Shown one piece after another: positions 7,214 through 15,207 of a stretch of DNA of 24,138 bases (position 1 is the first letter of the stretch; each line of letters begins with the position of its first letter). The notes beneath the pieces were generated by a model. The model was not told the origin of the DNA, searched no databases, and saw nothing but the letters and a program-made list of their open reading frames with translations. Both the position numbers and the translations under genes were made by a program. Origin of the DNA: Carnobacterium_A sp049673005 (GTDB taxonomy: Bacteria; Bacillota; Bacilli; Lactobacillales; Carnobacteriaceae); assembly GCF_049673005.1 (NCBI RefSeq), contig NZ_JBATXB010000030.1, positions 1 to 24,138 on the forward strand. Reading direction: 5' to 3'.

Positions 7214-7235
7214 CAAACAATTAAAATGGTAAAAT
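7207..7235 (+). promoter_or_regulatory. Promoter of the CDF exporter
   Basis: -35 TTGTAT (7207-7212), 17-base spacer, extended -10 TGG-TAAAAT (7227-7235). The implied 5' leader of about 117 bases contains ATAAGTTAA twice (7312-7320, 7325-7333) plus its inverse TTAACTTAT (7283-7291), which could form alternative hairpins. Confidence 0.5.
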
Positions 7236-7358
7236 ACAAGTCATATTTCAAAAATAGGAAAGCTACATACTTAGATTAAAAATTAACTTATTTTTAGAAC
7301 CAAACAGAGTTATAAGTTAAAGAGATAAGTTAAGTAGATTAAAGAGAGGTGATCTAAG

Positions 7359-8246
7359 ATGCAAAATCGTTATGACGAACTAAAAAGAGCTGAAAAAGGA
7401 GCAATTATAAGTATCGTAGCGTATATCTTTCTTTCTTTAATTAAAATAGGTGTTGGTGTTACCTATCAATCCGTAGCTTTAAGAGCAGACGGGTTAAATA
7501 ATTTAACGGATGTTTTTTCTTCAATAGCTGTTTTAGTTGGTTTAAAGTTAGCTCGAAGACCAGCTGATGATAACCATCCATATGGTCATTGGAAAGCAGA
7601 AACAATAGCTAGTTTGGTTACATCTTTTGTTATGCTATTTATAGGAATTCAAGTTTTTTATTCTAGCTTTAATCGTTTAATTGAAGGTGAGAGCATCTCA
7701 CCCGATAAGATAACAGGATTAGTTGGTTTTTTAGGCGCTATTATAATGTTAGGAGTTTATTTTTATAATTTAACACTTGCTAAAAAGATTAATAGTGATG
7801 GTTTAAAAGCTGTAGCCAAAGATAATTTTAGTGATGCTCTAACTAGTTTAGGGACAACGATTGCTATTATTGGATCAACGCTAGGATATGTTTGGATGGA
7901 TGGTACCATGGCTATTATCGTATCCTTTATTATTATTAAGACAGGTGTAGAAATTTTTCGAGATAGTGCATTTTCTCTGACTGATGGCTTTAATACAGAA
8001 GATCTGGATAGGTATAAATCAAGTGTTTTAAATCTACCAAATGTTGTTTCAGTTGAAGACATTAAAGCAAGAAAATATGGTGCAAATATTTATGTAGATG
8101 TGACAATCTTGGTTGATGCTACGCTGACAGTTCTACAAGGGCACCAAATTACAGAGAATGTCGAGAGAACCTTAAAAGAATCTTATGGGATAATTGACAT
8201 TGATGTTCACGTTGAACCTGCTCAAAATAACGATACGAATAGTTAA
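7359..8246 (+). CDS. Cation diffusion facilitator, probable Mn(II) exporter
   Basis: This inner-membrane metal/proton antiporter has 295 residues: six predicted membrane helices, then a cytoplasmic ferredoxin-like domain (about 205-290). The helix-2 motif is ADGLNNLTD, giving N47 and D51 at the metal positions; helix 5 gives D155 and D159 (DNFSD). HPYGHWKAE at 73-81 is the conserved CDF loop. An N-D-D-D metal site, instead of the His/Asp set of zinc CDFs, is known from manganese exporters such as pneumococcal MntE and its Bacillus relatives, so Mn(II) efflux is the best inference. Mn efflux would suit a Mn-rich lactic acid bacterium. AGAGAGGTG precedes the ATG. It is divergent from proC with a palindrome at its promoter. 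Confidence 0.88.
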   Translation: MQNRYDELKRAEKGAIISIVAYIFLSLIKIGVGVTYQSVALRADGLNNLTDVFSSIAVLVGLKLARRPADDNHPYGHWKAETIASLVTSFVMLFIGIQVFYSSFNRLIEGESISPDKITGLVGFLGAIIMLGVYFYNLTLAKKINSDGLKAVAKDNFSDALTSLGTTIAIIGSTLGYVWMDGTMAIIVSFIIIKTGVEIFRDSAFSLTDGFNTEDLDRYKSSVLNLPNVVSVEDIKARKYGANIYVDVTILVDATLTVLQGHQITENVERTLKESYGIIDIDVHVEPAQNNDTNS

Positions 8247-8405
8247 TTGTGTCTTTATTATGAAGAAAGAATTAATCTAATCGTATTTGTTGTTAGTAGT
8301 TAGTTGATAATATAGAGAGAAACAAGCATAATAGTAATAATTGAAAGCGAACCCAATATGTTAACTAATAGTTCTTATTCATTTAATAAGGAACGGGGGT
8401 TGGAA

Positions 8406-9695
8406 ATGGTTAATAAATCAACAGCTTACTTATTTTTCGGTATACTTCTAGCCATTAGTGTGTTCATAACGATAATTTATCGTTCTAATAAAGCACCAAC
8501 TTTTATTCGATTAATTCCAGATAGAATAACGATTTTTTCTCCTGATACTCCACGTATATATAATTCTAATAGCTTTTCCCTTTTTAGAATAAGTAAACAG
8601 ACGATACCGTTTATATCATCATTGATAACGGGTTTATTAAAATTAATAAAAAAATCTTCTAAACGTCCCCTTCAAAAACATGTAAAACTCAACCATAACT
8701 TTCCTGAAACAAATTCAGATATATTTTTAAAAATTCCTACTCCTTATGACGATGGTACAAATTGGATTGGCAGAAAAAACCAAGCGACACATCCATCTGT
8801 TATTCAGTTTGATACAGAATGGAATGGCTATAAATATTGGATGACGTATACTCCCTATCCTTACGGGAATGATAAAAAAGAAAATCCGAGTTTAGTGTCT
8901 AGTAATGATGGCGTTAATTGGGTTGTGCCACCAAAAGTAGTTAACCCAATTATTTCTAATAGGGTCATTCCTAGTTATCTTTTTGATAGTTACCTTTCTG
9001 ATAGTCACCTAGTATACAACAAAGATAAAGATGAGTTAGAATTGTGGTATCGTTATGTGAGTAACAGGAAAAGAAATGAAATATTGTATAGAGTAAGATC
9101 AAAAGATACCATTCAGTGGACTTCTCCAGAAAAATTGGTAGATGATTCTAATAACTTATTACAATATGTTTCTCCTTCTGTTATCTATGAAGAAAAAAAA
9201 TATAGAATGTGGATTATGCGTGATTGGTATATCTATTATTTGGAAAGCTACGATGGCAAAGAATGGAGTAATCCAGTTCCGGTATTTTCTGGAAAAAAAC
9301 CGATTCACTCATGGCATCCACATGTTTGTAAGATCGGAAACACTTATTATTTATTAAACAATGATAACGATACAAATACAGGTGCTGGTGGGAAAATATA
9401 CTATAGTCTTTCTGATGATGGTATCTACTTTACTAAAGAAAAAATAATATTAAGTTCAACCGGAAATGGTTTAAGCTATGATTCGACAGGAGTCTATAGG
9501 GCAAGTATGGCATCCGGACCACAAGGTTTTTTCTTGTATTATGGTCAAGTTTCTATTAATTATCAATGGACAATTGGACTTTCAACCGGATTAAATTTAA
9601 ATAAAATGAGAGGAATGGACAAAGCTAAATTAAATAGGTATCAAAAAATAAATAGTGATTTTATTAGTAATGAAGAGAGGTGTCAGGAGTTTTAA
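8406..9695 (+). CDS. Membrane-anchored glycosidase-like beta-propeller protein
   Basis: From ATG 8406 (an in-frame ATG at 8358 lacks a ribosome site) the protein has 429 residues. Residues about 7-24 form a hydrophobic signal anchor. A basic linker of about 90 residues follows, then a domain of about 300 residues. That domain repeats an S-x-D-G-x-x-W/F blade motif (SNDGVNW, SYDGKEW, SDDGIYF, and a variant SKDTIQW), like five-bladed propellers of the GH43/GH32-type superfamily. No catalytic acid can be assigned by eye, so enzyme versus sugar-binding protein is open. The same domain recurs in the next gene, 37 bases downstream. The two probably form an operon that arose by tandem duplication. 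It likely acts outside the cell on glycans, which is inference from the fold. No clear terminator separates it from the CDF gene upstream. Confidence 0.7.
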   Translation: MVNKSTAYLFFGILLAISVFITIIYRSNKAPTFIRLIPDRITIFSPDTPRIYNSNSFSLFRISKQTIPFISSLITGLLKLIKKSSKRPLQKHVKLNHNFPETNSDIFLKIPTPYDDGTNWIGRKNQATHPSVIQFDTEWNGYKYWMTYTPYPYGNDKKENPSLVSSNDGVNWVVPPKVVNPIISNRVIPSYLFDSYLSDSHLVYNKDKDELELWYRYVSNRKRNEILYRVRSKDTIQWTSPEKLVDDSNNLLQYVSPSVIYEEKKYRMWIMRDWYIYYLESYDGKEWSNPVPVFSGKKPIHSWHPHVCKIGNTYYLLNNDNDTNTGAGGKIYYSLSDDGIYFTKEKIILSSTGNGLSYDSTGVYRASMASGPQGFFLYYGQVSINYQWTIGLSTGLNLNKMRGMDKAKLNRYQKINSDFISNEERCQEF

Positions 9696-9732
9696 ATAGT
9701 GATTTATTAAATAGAAAGAAGGGAATAGAATA

Positions 9733-11682
9733 GTGAAAAATAAGAGTTGGGTTTTTCCATTAGTTGGTATTATGCTAGTTAGTCTAGATGTATCTGAAGT
9801 TTTAGCTGAAGAAAGTAATGAATCGATAAAGATAGTGCAAGAAGAAAATAACGGAGGTATTAAATTATTAGATGAAGATGAACGTCAAGAATTGAAATCC
9901 AGTAAACTAAAAGAGTCTAACATCACAGAATTCGTTCAAGATAATACAACTTTGGAAATACCACAAGAAATACCGCAAGAAATACCGCAAGAAATACCAC
10001 AAGAAAAGCCACAAAAAACACCACAAGAAATACCACAAGAAAAGCCACAAGAAACACCACAAAAAACACCACAAGAAATACCACAAGAAAAGCCACAAGA
10101 AACACCACAAGAAACACCACAAGAATTACCACAAGAAACACCACAAGAATTACCACAAAAAACACTACAAGAAACACCACAAGAATTAATAGAAGACATA
10201 CAAGTAGAAACAATTGTAGTCACCCCACCACCAAAAAATGTGATAGTAGGCGAAACAATAGGACGCTTAGAAGTTACGTACAACCCCGGAAATGCAGTAA
10301 AACCAAAATGGGAATATTGGTGGTCATCCAATCCAGAAATTGCGACAGTAAATGCAGGTACGGGCATAATCACAACCCATAGAGCAGGTACAGCTATGAT
10401 TATGGTTGAAGTTGATACAGGGCAAGAAGCCGGAGTATCATTAACGGTTAGTGATGGTTCATCAACGCCAGTAGAAACTCCAATAGAATCGATAACCATT
10501 GATTCTTCTAGAACTAACTTAGAGGTTGGAGAAACAATAGGCCGTTTAGATGTTATTTATAGTCCAGGTAATGCTATAAAACCGAAATGGGAATACTGGT
10601 GGTCTCAGAACCCAGATATTGCAACAGTTGATTCTGCTACAGGGGTAATTACAACAATTAGAAATGGTAAAGTTACTATTATGGTAGAGGTTGATACAGG
10701 ACAAGTAGCATCCAAAAAATTCATTGTAGGAGTTCTAGCCGAGAAAGGTCCAAATTCTCAAATATTTTTGCCTATTCCGACAGTTTATGATGATGGAACC
10801 GATTGGATAGGACGGACGAATCAAGCAACTCATCCTTCTGTTATTCAGTTCGAAAATAATTGGAACGGATATAAATATTGGATGGGATTTACGCCCTACC
10901 CGTATGGCGATGATCAAAAAGAAAATCCTAGTATTGTAGCTAGTCATGATGGAATAAATTGGATTATTCCTGAGAATATATTCAATCCGTTAGTACCAAT
11001 TGAAATTGAGAATGCATATAACTCAGATACGCATATGGTTTATAATAGTGAAACAAACGAGTTGGAACTTTGGTATCGCCAAGTTGAAAATGCTAGCTAT
11101 AAAGAAACATTATTCCGTATCAGAACAACAGATGCACTAAATTGGACAATGCCTGAAGTAATGATTTCTGCAACTTCAAGTAATTATATGCAACTGACTT
11201 CCCCTTCTATTGTCTATGAAGATGGTAAATATAAAATGTGGTTTAATCGCAATTGGGAAGTTCATTATGCTGAAAGTTTAGATGGTAAAAATTGGAGTGA
11301 AGTTATTAAGATTAATACTGCTGGAAAAAATGTTCACACGTGGCATCCAAATGTTCAAAAATTTAATGATACGTATTACTTGTTGAACAATGATAATGAT
11401 ACAAATGCGGGTATACGAGGATCAATAAGGTACAGTACATCTACTGATGGGATTAACTTTACTGAAGAAACCTTTATTTTAACTTATAGTGATGATGGCG
11501 AAAGTTATGATTCTGCCGGTGTTTATCGTGCAAGTATGGCTATCGGTGAACAGGGTGTTTATCTCTATTATGGTCAGATTTCAGATTCATACCAATGGAC
11601 AATTGGAATGTCTATTGGTGCTGACTTAGGTAGTTTGGTTGGTTTAGATGAAGAAAAGTTAGCTGGTTTTACAAGAGTTTAA
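9733..11682 (+). CDS. Secreted propeller protein with PQ-rich stalk and two Ig-like (BIG2) domains
   Basis: The 649-residue protein starts at GTG 9733 (AAGGG upstream). A signal peptide is likely cut after VLA25. A charged segment follows, then 19 tetrapeptides of the form X-P-Q-E/K (residues 76-151), a rigid wall-spanning-type stalk. Two bacterial Ig-like group 2 repeats come next (about 153-242 and 249-334); both carry VGETIGRL, KPKWEYWWS and TGxITT. The C-terminal propeller domain (about 344-649) is paralogous to the upstream gene, with blades HDGINW, LDGKNW and TDGINF. No LPXTG motif, membrane anchor or SH3/LysM wall-binding domain is visible, so its attachment to the cell is unexplained. 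A glycan-binding or glycosidase role is inferred from the fold only. A strong terminator follows. Confidence 0.75.
   Translation: MKNKSWVFPLVGIMLVSLDVSEVLAEESNESIKIVQEENNGGIKLLDEDERQELKSSKLKESNITEFVQDNTTLEIPQEIPQEIPQEIPQEKPQKTPQEIPQEKPQETPQKTPQEIPQEKPQETPQETPQELPQETPQELPQKTLQETPQELIEDIQVETIVVTPPPKNVIVGETIGRLEVTYNPGNAVKPKWEYWWSSNPEIATVNAGTGIITTHRAGTAMIMVEVDTGQEAGVSLTVSDGSSTPVETPIESITIDSSRTNLEVGETIGRLDVIYSPGNAIKPKWEYWWSQNPDIATVDSATGVITTIRNGKVTIMVEVDTGQVASKKFIVGVLAEKGPNSQIFLPIPTVYDDGTDWIGRTNQATHPSVIQFENNWNGYKYWMGFTPYPYGDDQKENPSIVASHDGINWIIPENIFNPLVPIEIENAYNSDTHMVYNSETNELELWYRQVENASYKETLFRIRTTDALNWTMPEVMISATSSNYMQLTSPSIVYEDGKYKMWFNRNWEVHYAESLDGKNWSEVIKINTAGKNVHTWHPNVQKFNDTYYLLNNDNDTNAGIRGSIRYSTSTDGINFTEETFILTYSDDGESYDSAGVYRASMAIGEQGVYLYYGQISDSYQWTIGMSIGADLGSLVGLDEEKLAGFTRV
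9958..10185 (+). repeat. 12-bp tandem repeat encoding X-Pro-Gln-Glu/Lys
   Basis: Nineteen consecutive 12-base units encode the stalk of the secreted propeller protein. The units are nearly identical at the DNA level (ATA/AAG/ACA/TTA followed by CCACAAGAA), so copy number is likely to vary by slippage. Long open frames on the opposite strand here are by-products of the repeat. Confidence 0.95.
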
Positions 11683-11719
11683 TCGTTATGAATGGAAATA
11701 GTGACACTTATGTAAGAGG

Positions 11720-11767
11720 GCTTCATTATCTTTAGTTGAATTCAACTGAAGGTAGTGATGCTTTTTT
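11720..11767 (+). terminator. Terminator after the propeller operon
   Basis: A long hairpin is centred on the palindrome AGTTGAA-TTCAACT (11734-11747). Imperfect pairing extends out to GC/GC at 11720-11721 and 11760-11761, and six T follow. Confidence 0.88.
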
Positions 11768-11820
11768 ATTATTTTATAAGTAATTAATAATCGTTTATAA
11801 GGTATATCACTAGGAGTTTA

Positions 11821-11871
11821 ATGAAAAGTGCATCTATTAGTGCTTTTAGAAATACATTATTCGTATTTTAA
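11821..11871 (+). CDS. Possible 16-residue ORF
   Basis: ATG at 11821, preceded by AGGAG four bases upstream, encodes MKSASISAFRNTLFVF and then stops. It lies in the otherwise gene-free 11683-12075 stretch, whose other contents are the propeller terminator, the guaC promoter and the PurBoxes. It has no homologue I recognise and may be chance. Confidence 0.15.
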   Translation: MKSASISAFRNTLFVF

Positions 11872-11932
11872 AGAGAAACTAGTAATATCACATTAAATTT
11901 TATTAAAAAATAACGAAAAAAGTGAATAGGCT

Positions 11933-11961
11933 TTGACAAATAAAAAAAAATGAGGTAAATT
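11933..11961 (+). promoter_or_regulatory. guaC promoter
   Basis: Perfect -35 TTGACA (11933-11938), 17-base spacer, -10 TAAATT (11956-11961). The predicted start near 11968 falls inside the first PurBox. Confidence 0.75.
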
Positions 11962-11966
11962 GGTTA

Positions 11967-12011
11967 ATGGGCGAACTATTTAGAATCATATAGAATATAA
12001 TGTTCGTTTAT
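11967..12011. promoter_or_regulatory. Paired PurR operator (PurBoxes) of guaC
   Basis: Box 1 on the plus strand (11967-11979) has the core CGAACTAT. Box 2 on the minus strand (12011-11999) reads ATAAACGAACATT, matching 12 of 13 positions of the Bacillus PurBox AWWWCCGAACWWT. The CGAAC cores face each other, as in Bacillus PurR operators, where guaC is a known regulon member. The gap between boxes is 19 bases, slightly more than the roughly 16-17 I recall for Bacillus. The position just downstream of the -10 suits repression. Confidence 0.7.
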
Positions 12012-12075
12012 AGAGGCGACAAAGCGGAAATAATTTAAAAATAGATAAAAAGAATAGAAAGAGGTTTTCAAACTA

Positions 12076-13050
12076 ATGAAAGTTTTTGATTATGAAGACA
12101 TCCAATTGATTCCCAATAAAAGCATTGTTAAAAGCAGAACAGAATGTGATACAAGCGTGAAATTAGGCGAGCGTACTTTTAAATTGCCTGTAGTTGCAGC
12201 GAATATGCAGACAGTAATCGATGAAGAACTAGCGATTTGGTTTGCAGAGAATGATTATTTTTATGTCATGCACCGTTTTGAAGAAGAGAAGCGTCGTCCG
12301 TTTGTTATCGACATGCATGAGAGAGGATTATTCGCTTCTATCAGTGTTGGAGTAAAAGAAGCAGAATATGATTTTATCAAGGAATTAGCCGATCAGGGAA
12401 TCATACCTGAATACATTACAATTGATATTGCGCATGGTCACTCTGAGTTAGTGATTAATATGATTCATCATATAAAAAAATACTTACCCAATACATTTTT
12501 AATTGCTGGAAATGTAGGTACTCCAGAAGCTGTTCGTGAGCTAGAGAATGCAGGAGCAGATGCTACAAAAGTAGGTATCGGTCCAGGTAAAGTTTGTATC
12601 ACTAAATTAAAAACAGGTTTTGGAACAGGTGGTTGGCAGTTAGCTGCACTTCGCTGGTGTTCAACAGCAGCTCGTAAACCGATAATTGCTGATGGCGGGA
12701 TACGACACAATGGAGACATTGCCAAATCTATTCGTTTTGGGGCTACAATGGTAATGGTAGGTTCTGTCTTTTCAGGGCATGATCAGTCTCCAGGAGAAGC
12801 GCTTGAAATAGATGGGAAAATGTACAAAGAATATTATGGTAGTGCTTCTGAATTTCAAAAAGGTGAGCATAAAAACGTTGAAGGTAAAAAGATTATGGTT
12901 TCACCAAAGGGAGATATCTCAAATACCTTATTAGAAATGCAACAAGACTTACAATCTTCTATCTCTTATGCAGGTGGCAAGGATATTGAAGCACTTCGTA
13001 AAGTAAACTACGTCGTTGTGAAAAATTCTATCTTTAACGGAGATCGTTAA
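12076..13050 (+). CDS. guaC: GMP reductase
   Basis: GuaC reductively deaminates GMP to IMP with NADPH, recycling guanine nucleotides into the IMP pool. The 324-residue TIM-barrel protein belongs to the IMPDH/GMPR superfamily and is of the usual bacterial length. GIGPGKVCITK holds the catalytic Cys174, followed by the flexible loop TGFGTGGWQLAALRWC. There is no CBS domain, and the substrate-loop sequence differs from IMP dehydrogenase, which supports GMP reductase. The purine-binding strand AGNVGTPEAVRELENAGAD and the DGGIRHNGDIAKSIRFGA phosphate site are intact. AGAGG precedes the ATG. It is a single gene between two terminators, with PurBoxes in its leader; no purine riboswitch was seen. Confidence 0.96.
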   Translation: MKVFDYEDIQLIPNKSIVKSRTECDTSVKLGERTFKLPVVAANMQTVIDEELAIWFAENDYFYVMHRFEEEKRRPFVIDMHERGLFASISVGVKEAEYDFIKELADQGIIPEYITIDIAHGHSELVINMIHHIKKYLPNTFLIAGNVGTPEAVRELENAGADATKVGIGPGKVCITKLKTGFGTGGWQLAALRWCSTAARKPIIADGGIRHNGDIAKSIRFGATMVMVGSVFSGHDQSPGEALEIDGKMYKEYYGSASEFQKGEHKNVEGKKIMVSPKGDISNTLLEMQQDLQSSISYAGGKDIEALRKVNYVVVKNSIFNGDR

Positions 13051-13056
13051 ATAGAT

Positions 13057-13085
13057 AAAAAAAGAAGCCTTTGGCTTCTTTTTTT
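13057..13085. terminator. Bidirectional terminator between guaC and the GntR/ABC operon
   Basis: GAAGCC (13064-13069) / GGCTTC (13073-13078) around a TTT loop, with seven A before and seven T after, so it has a T tract on both strands. It touches the stop codon of the minus-strand gene. Confidence 0.92.
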
Positions 13086-14358
13086 AATCTATTAAACCGT
13101 AATCAATTGTTACACTATTTTTATTATTCTGGAGAATGTCAGAAGTTGGTTCAAATGAACCTTCGTAAATCATTTCTTCTTCAGTTAAGTGATAAATTAA
13201 AAGTTGTTTTTTTAATGGAGAATGCTTAGTTTTAGAGACTAAATAAAGTTTATTGTTTTTAATGTTTTGCCATTCTATGGCATCATTAGAGACAGGTAAA
13301 GTAATTACTTTTTTTGATGATTCATCTAGATTCATCAAATTAGTTGTGTATAAATTAATCCTATTACCAGTGTAGTGATAAGAATAAATTTTACTTCTAT
13401 CTAAAACAATAGTTGAGTCTACTTTATTGTATTCTTTAGGAAGAAGAATTTTTTTTGTTTCTTTTGTACTAATTTTATAATGATACAGTTCATAACTAGG
13501 TACTCTAGAATTAGAATCCAGTGGGACCATTTCATTCTCTTCATCAAATGGTTGTTCATAAGATAAACTAAAAATTAAATCATCAGAGGTCTGATTTATT
13601 TTTGTTTCTGATATCAATTCGATATAAGTTACTTCATTTGCTGATGCATTTGATTCAAAAGAAATTTGATTGTCTGATGTAACTTTTTGGTTGCCAAGAT
13701 CTAGCTGATAAATGTGGTATTCTTGTGAGTTTTCATGATACTCTTCTGGATCTGTTTGTGGAATATCATTTCTAGTAAGAACAGTTAAGTTGCTATTTAT
13801 AATTTGTATTTTTTGAATATCAACAAACTGATAGTCTTTAGTTTTAGGGAAATCAATTTTATAAGCGAGCTGTTCATCTGTCTTTTTATTCAACATACTA
13901 ATAGAAAAAAATCTTTTTCCCGAATTTCTATCTAGATATTCTTGATTGAGTTCAATATAAACTAAAAAAGAATCATCTTCGAAAAAATTTTGAGTTAGTG
14001 ATGATTTTCCGCGAAAGAATTTTTTATGTTCATTTTGTAAACTAGCCAAAGGAGATGTTTTTTCTATATAAGTTGACTGGCTTAGAAAAGACGTTTGCTT
14101 GTCATATAAAGTTTTGTTTTTAATTAAAGAAAAATACTTATCAGAATGTATCATACCGAATTCATTTTGTATTCGACTATCTGGAGAATAATAACCCTGT
14201 AAAGTAAGTTCTTCTACTTCTGAGGGGTTTCCTTCGATAGTTTTAATAGTAAAGTTTGGATAGTCAGTATTTGAAAAAATAGGTTTCAAATAAAAAATAC
14301 CAACAATCAAAATAATAACGACTATAAGTGTGTACAACTTCCAGTAACGCTTCAACAT
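13084..14358 (-). CDS. Membrane-anchored extracellular protein of the GntR/ABC operon, unknown function
   Basis: The 424-residue protein has one N-terminal membrane helix (about 9-28, YTLIVVIILIVGIFYLKPIF). The remainder, of about 390 hydrophilic residues, is presumably outside the cell and rich in Asp/Asn/Ser/Tyr. It has no cysteine pair or recognisable catalytic motif. The alternating hydrophobic/polar strands (for example YELYHYKIST, RINLYTTNLMNL) suggest a mostly beta structure, possibly a propeller. GAGGAGG precedes the ATG. It is the last gene of the operon, 15 bases after the permease, so it may be an accessory or sensor subunit of the transporter. I do not recognise the family. Confidence 0.7.
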   Translation of the reverse strand: MLKRYWKLYTLIVVIILIVGIFYLKPIFSNTDYPNFTIKTIEGNPSEVEELTLQGYYSPDSRIQNEFGMIHSDKYFSLIKNKTLYDKQTSFLSQSTYIEKTSPLASLQNEHKKFFRGKSSLTQNFFEDDSFLVYIELNQEYLDRNSGKRFFSISMLNKKTDEQLAYKIDFPKTKDYQFVDIQKIQIINSNLTVLTRNDIPQTDPEEYHENSQEYHIYQLDLGNQKVTSDNQISFESNASANEVTYIELISETKINQTSDDLIFSLSYEQPFDEENEMVPLDSNSRVPSYELYHYKISTKETKKILLPKEYNKVDSTIVLDRSKIYSYHYTGNRINLYTTNLMNLDESSKKVITLPVSNDAIEWQNIKNNKLYLVSKTKHSPLKKQLLIYHLTEEEMIYEGSFEPTSDILQNNKNSVTIDYGLID

Positions 14359-14373
14359 GAAGACCTCCTCTAA

Positions 14374-15207
14374 TTAGACTGTGATTTTTTTGTTTAATAA
14401 ATAATGACTAATCCATATAGAAAAAATAGCAATAGCTATTCCAATAAATAAGACAATAGCCAAATTTTCAATGGGATAAAGATAATAGTAATCTAACTTA
14501 GCTTGAATAAGGATAGGAGAAATCAATAAAATCAACATTCCTATACTAAATAATATCCCAAATAGTATTCCTTTAAAGTGGAAACTTCTTTCAAATAAAA
14601 TAGATGTAAATAAAACAATTAGAATAAGTAAACCTAATCCATAATGAATCAAAAATTGAAGAAATGACTCAGGAATTAAAAAAACTAAGTATTCTGAAGA
14701 AGAAATGATTGTTTGGATGGAGAGATTAAATCTTAAATTATCCGGTAATAAATAATGGAAAAGAGCAGATTCAAGGGGAAGCAGAATTAATTGAGTAGCA
14801 ACTAATCCTAGTACCATTAAAAAAATAGTAGTTAACTTAGAGAAAAGTAAATTAATTCTATTTGTTGGCAACATTAAAAGACGGTATATAAAAGAATTTT
14901 TACCAAACCAATCTCGATACCAAATAAGAAAACTATAAATAATTAATGTAGCAATACTAAAAATAATAGGGAGAACAAACCAACCACTAGTGACTACGTC
15001 AATCATTGTAATTGGAGAATAAGAAATGAAGTATTGCTTTATAGAAAGAGATTCTTCCAATAGCGTCTGATTAACAAGGGTGATATAGCTACGTGCTTCT
15101 AAAAAAACTCCTGCTAACTGAGAAACGATAGTTATCCCTATTAATACGACATAAAAAGTTATAAAGCGATTAAGTTCGAAATGGACTAAATTTAAATAGT
15201 TTTTCAT
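14374..15207 (-). CDS. ABC transporter permease (ABC-2/YtrC-like)
   Basis: The 277-residue integral membrane protein has about six hydrophobic helices, including a first helix at about 14-35 and a last near 250-270. The hydrophilic segment WYRDWFGKNSFIYRLLMLPTNR before the third helix is typical of ABC-2-type exporter subunits. Its ATG overlaps the ATPase stop codon by four bases (ATGA), indicating translational coupling. GGGAGG lies upstream. It is probably the membrane partner of the adjacent ATPase. Substrate unknown; YtrA-controlled transporters in other Firmicutes respond to cell-wall antibiotics. Confidence 0.82.
   Translation of the reverse strand: MKNYLNLVHFELNRFITFYVVLIGITIVSQLAGVFLEARSYITLVNQTLLEESLSIKQYFISYSPITMIDVVTSGWFVLPIIFSIATLIIYSFLIWYRDWFGKNSFIYRLLMLPTNRINLLFSKLTTIFLMVLGLVATQLILLPLESALFHYLLPDNLRFNLSIQTIISSSEYLVFLIPESFLQFLIHYGLGLLILIVLFTSILFERSFHFKGILFGILFSIGMLILLISPILIQAKLDYYYLYPIENLAIVLFIGIAIAIFSIWISHYLLNKKITV

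Noticed and set aside
7236..7358. yybP-ykoY manganese riboswitch in the CDF leader
   Set aside because: The leader is AT-rich with simple repeats and lacks the conserved G-rich loops of that riboswitch.
9650..9709. Direct repeat TAAATAGTGATTT at the end of the first propeller gene and in the following gap
   Set aside because: It is a short, AT-rich, imperfectly extended repeat; chance or a duplication remnant, with no function visible.
9958..10185. Regular short repeats that could be mistaken for a CRISPR array
   Set aside because: The units are 12 bp, contiguous with no unique spacers, and translate as part of a long ORF.
9907..10499. Long antisense open frames, including a Cys/Gly-rich one, opposite the PQ-repeat region
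   Set aside because: They follow from the periodic 12-bp repeat; their low-complexity translations and lack of ribosome sites argue against coding.
11962..12075. Purine riboswitch upstream of guaC
   Set aside because: The conserved three-way junction core was not found; facing CGAAC cores explain the conserved-looking sequence.
13084..14358. Calling the 424-residue protein a lipoprotein or solute-binding protein
   Set aside because: There is no lipobox cysteine after the hydrophobic N-terminus and no binding-protein motif.
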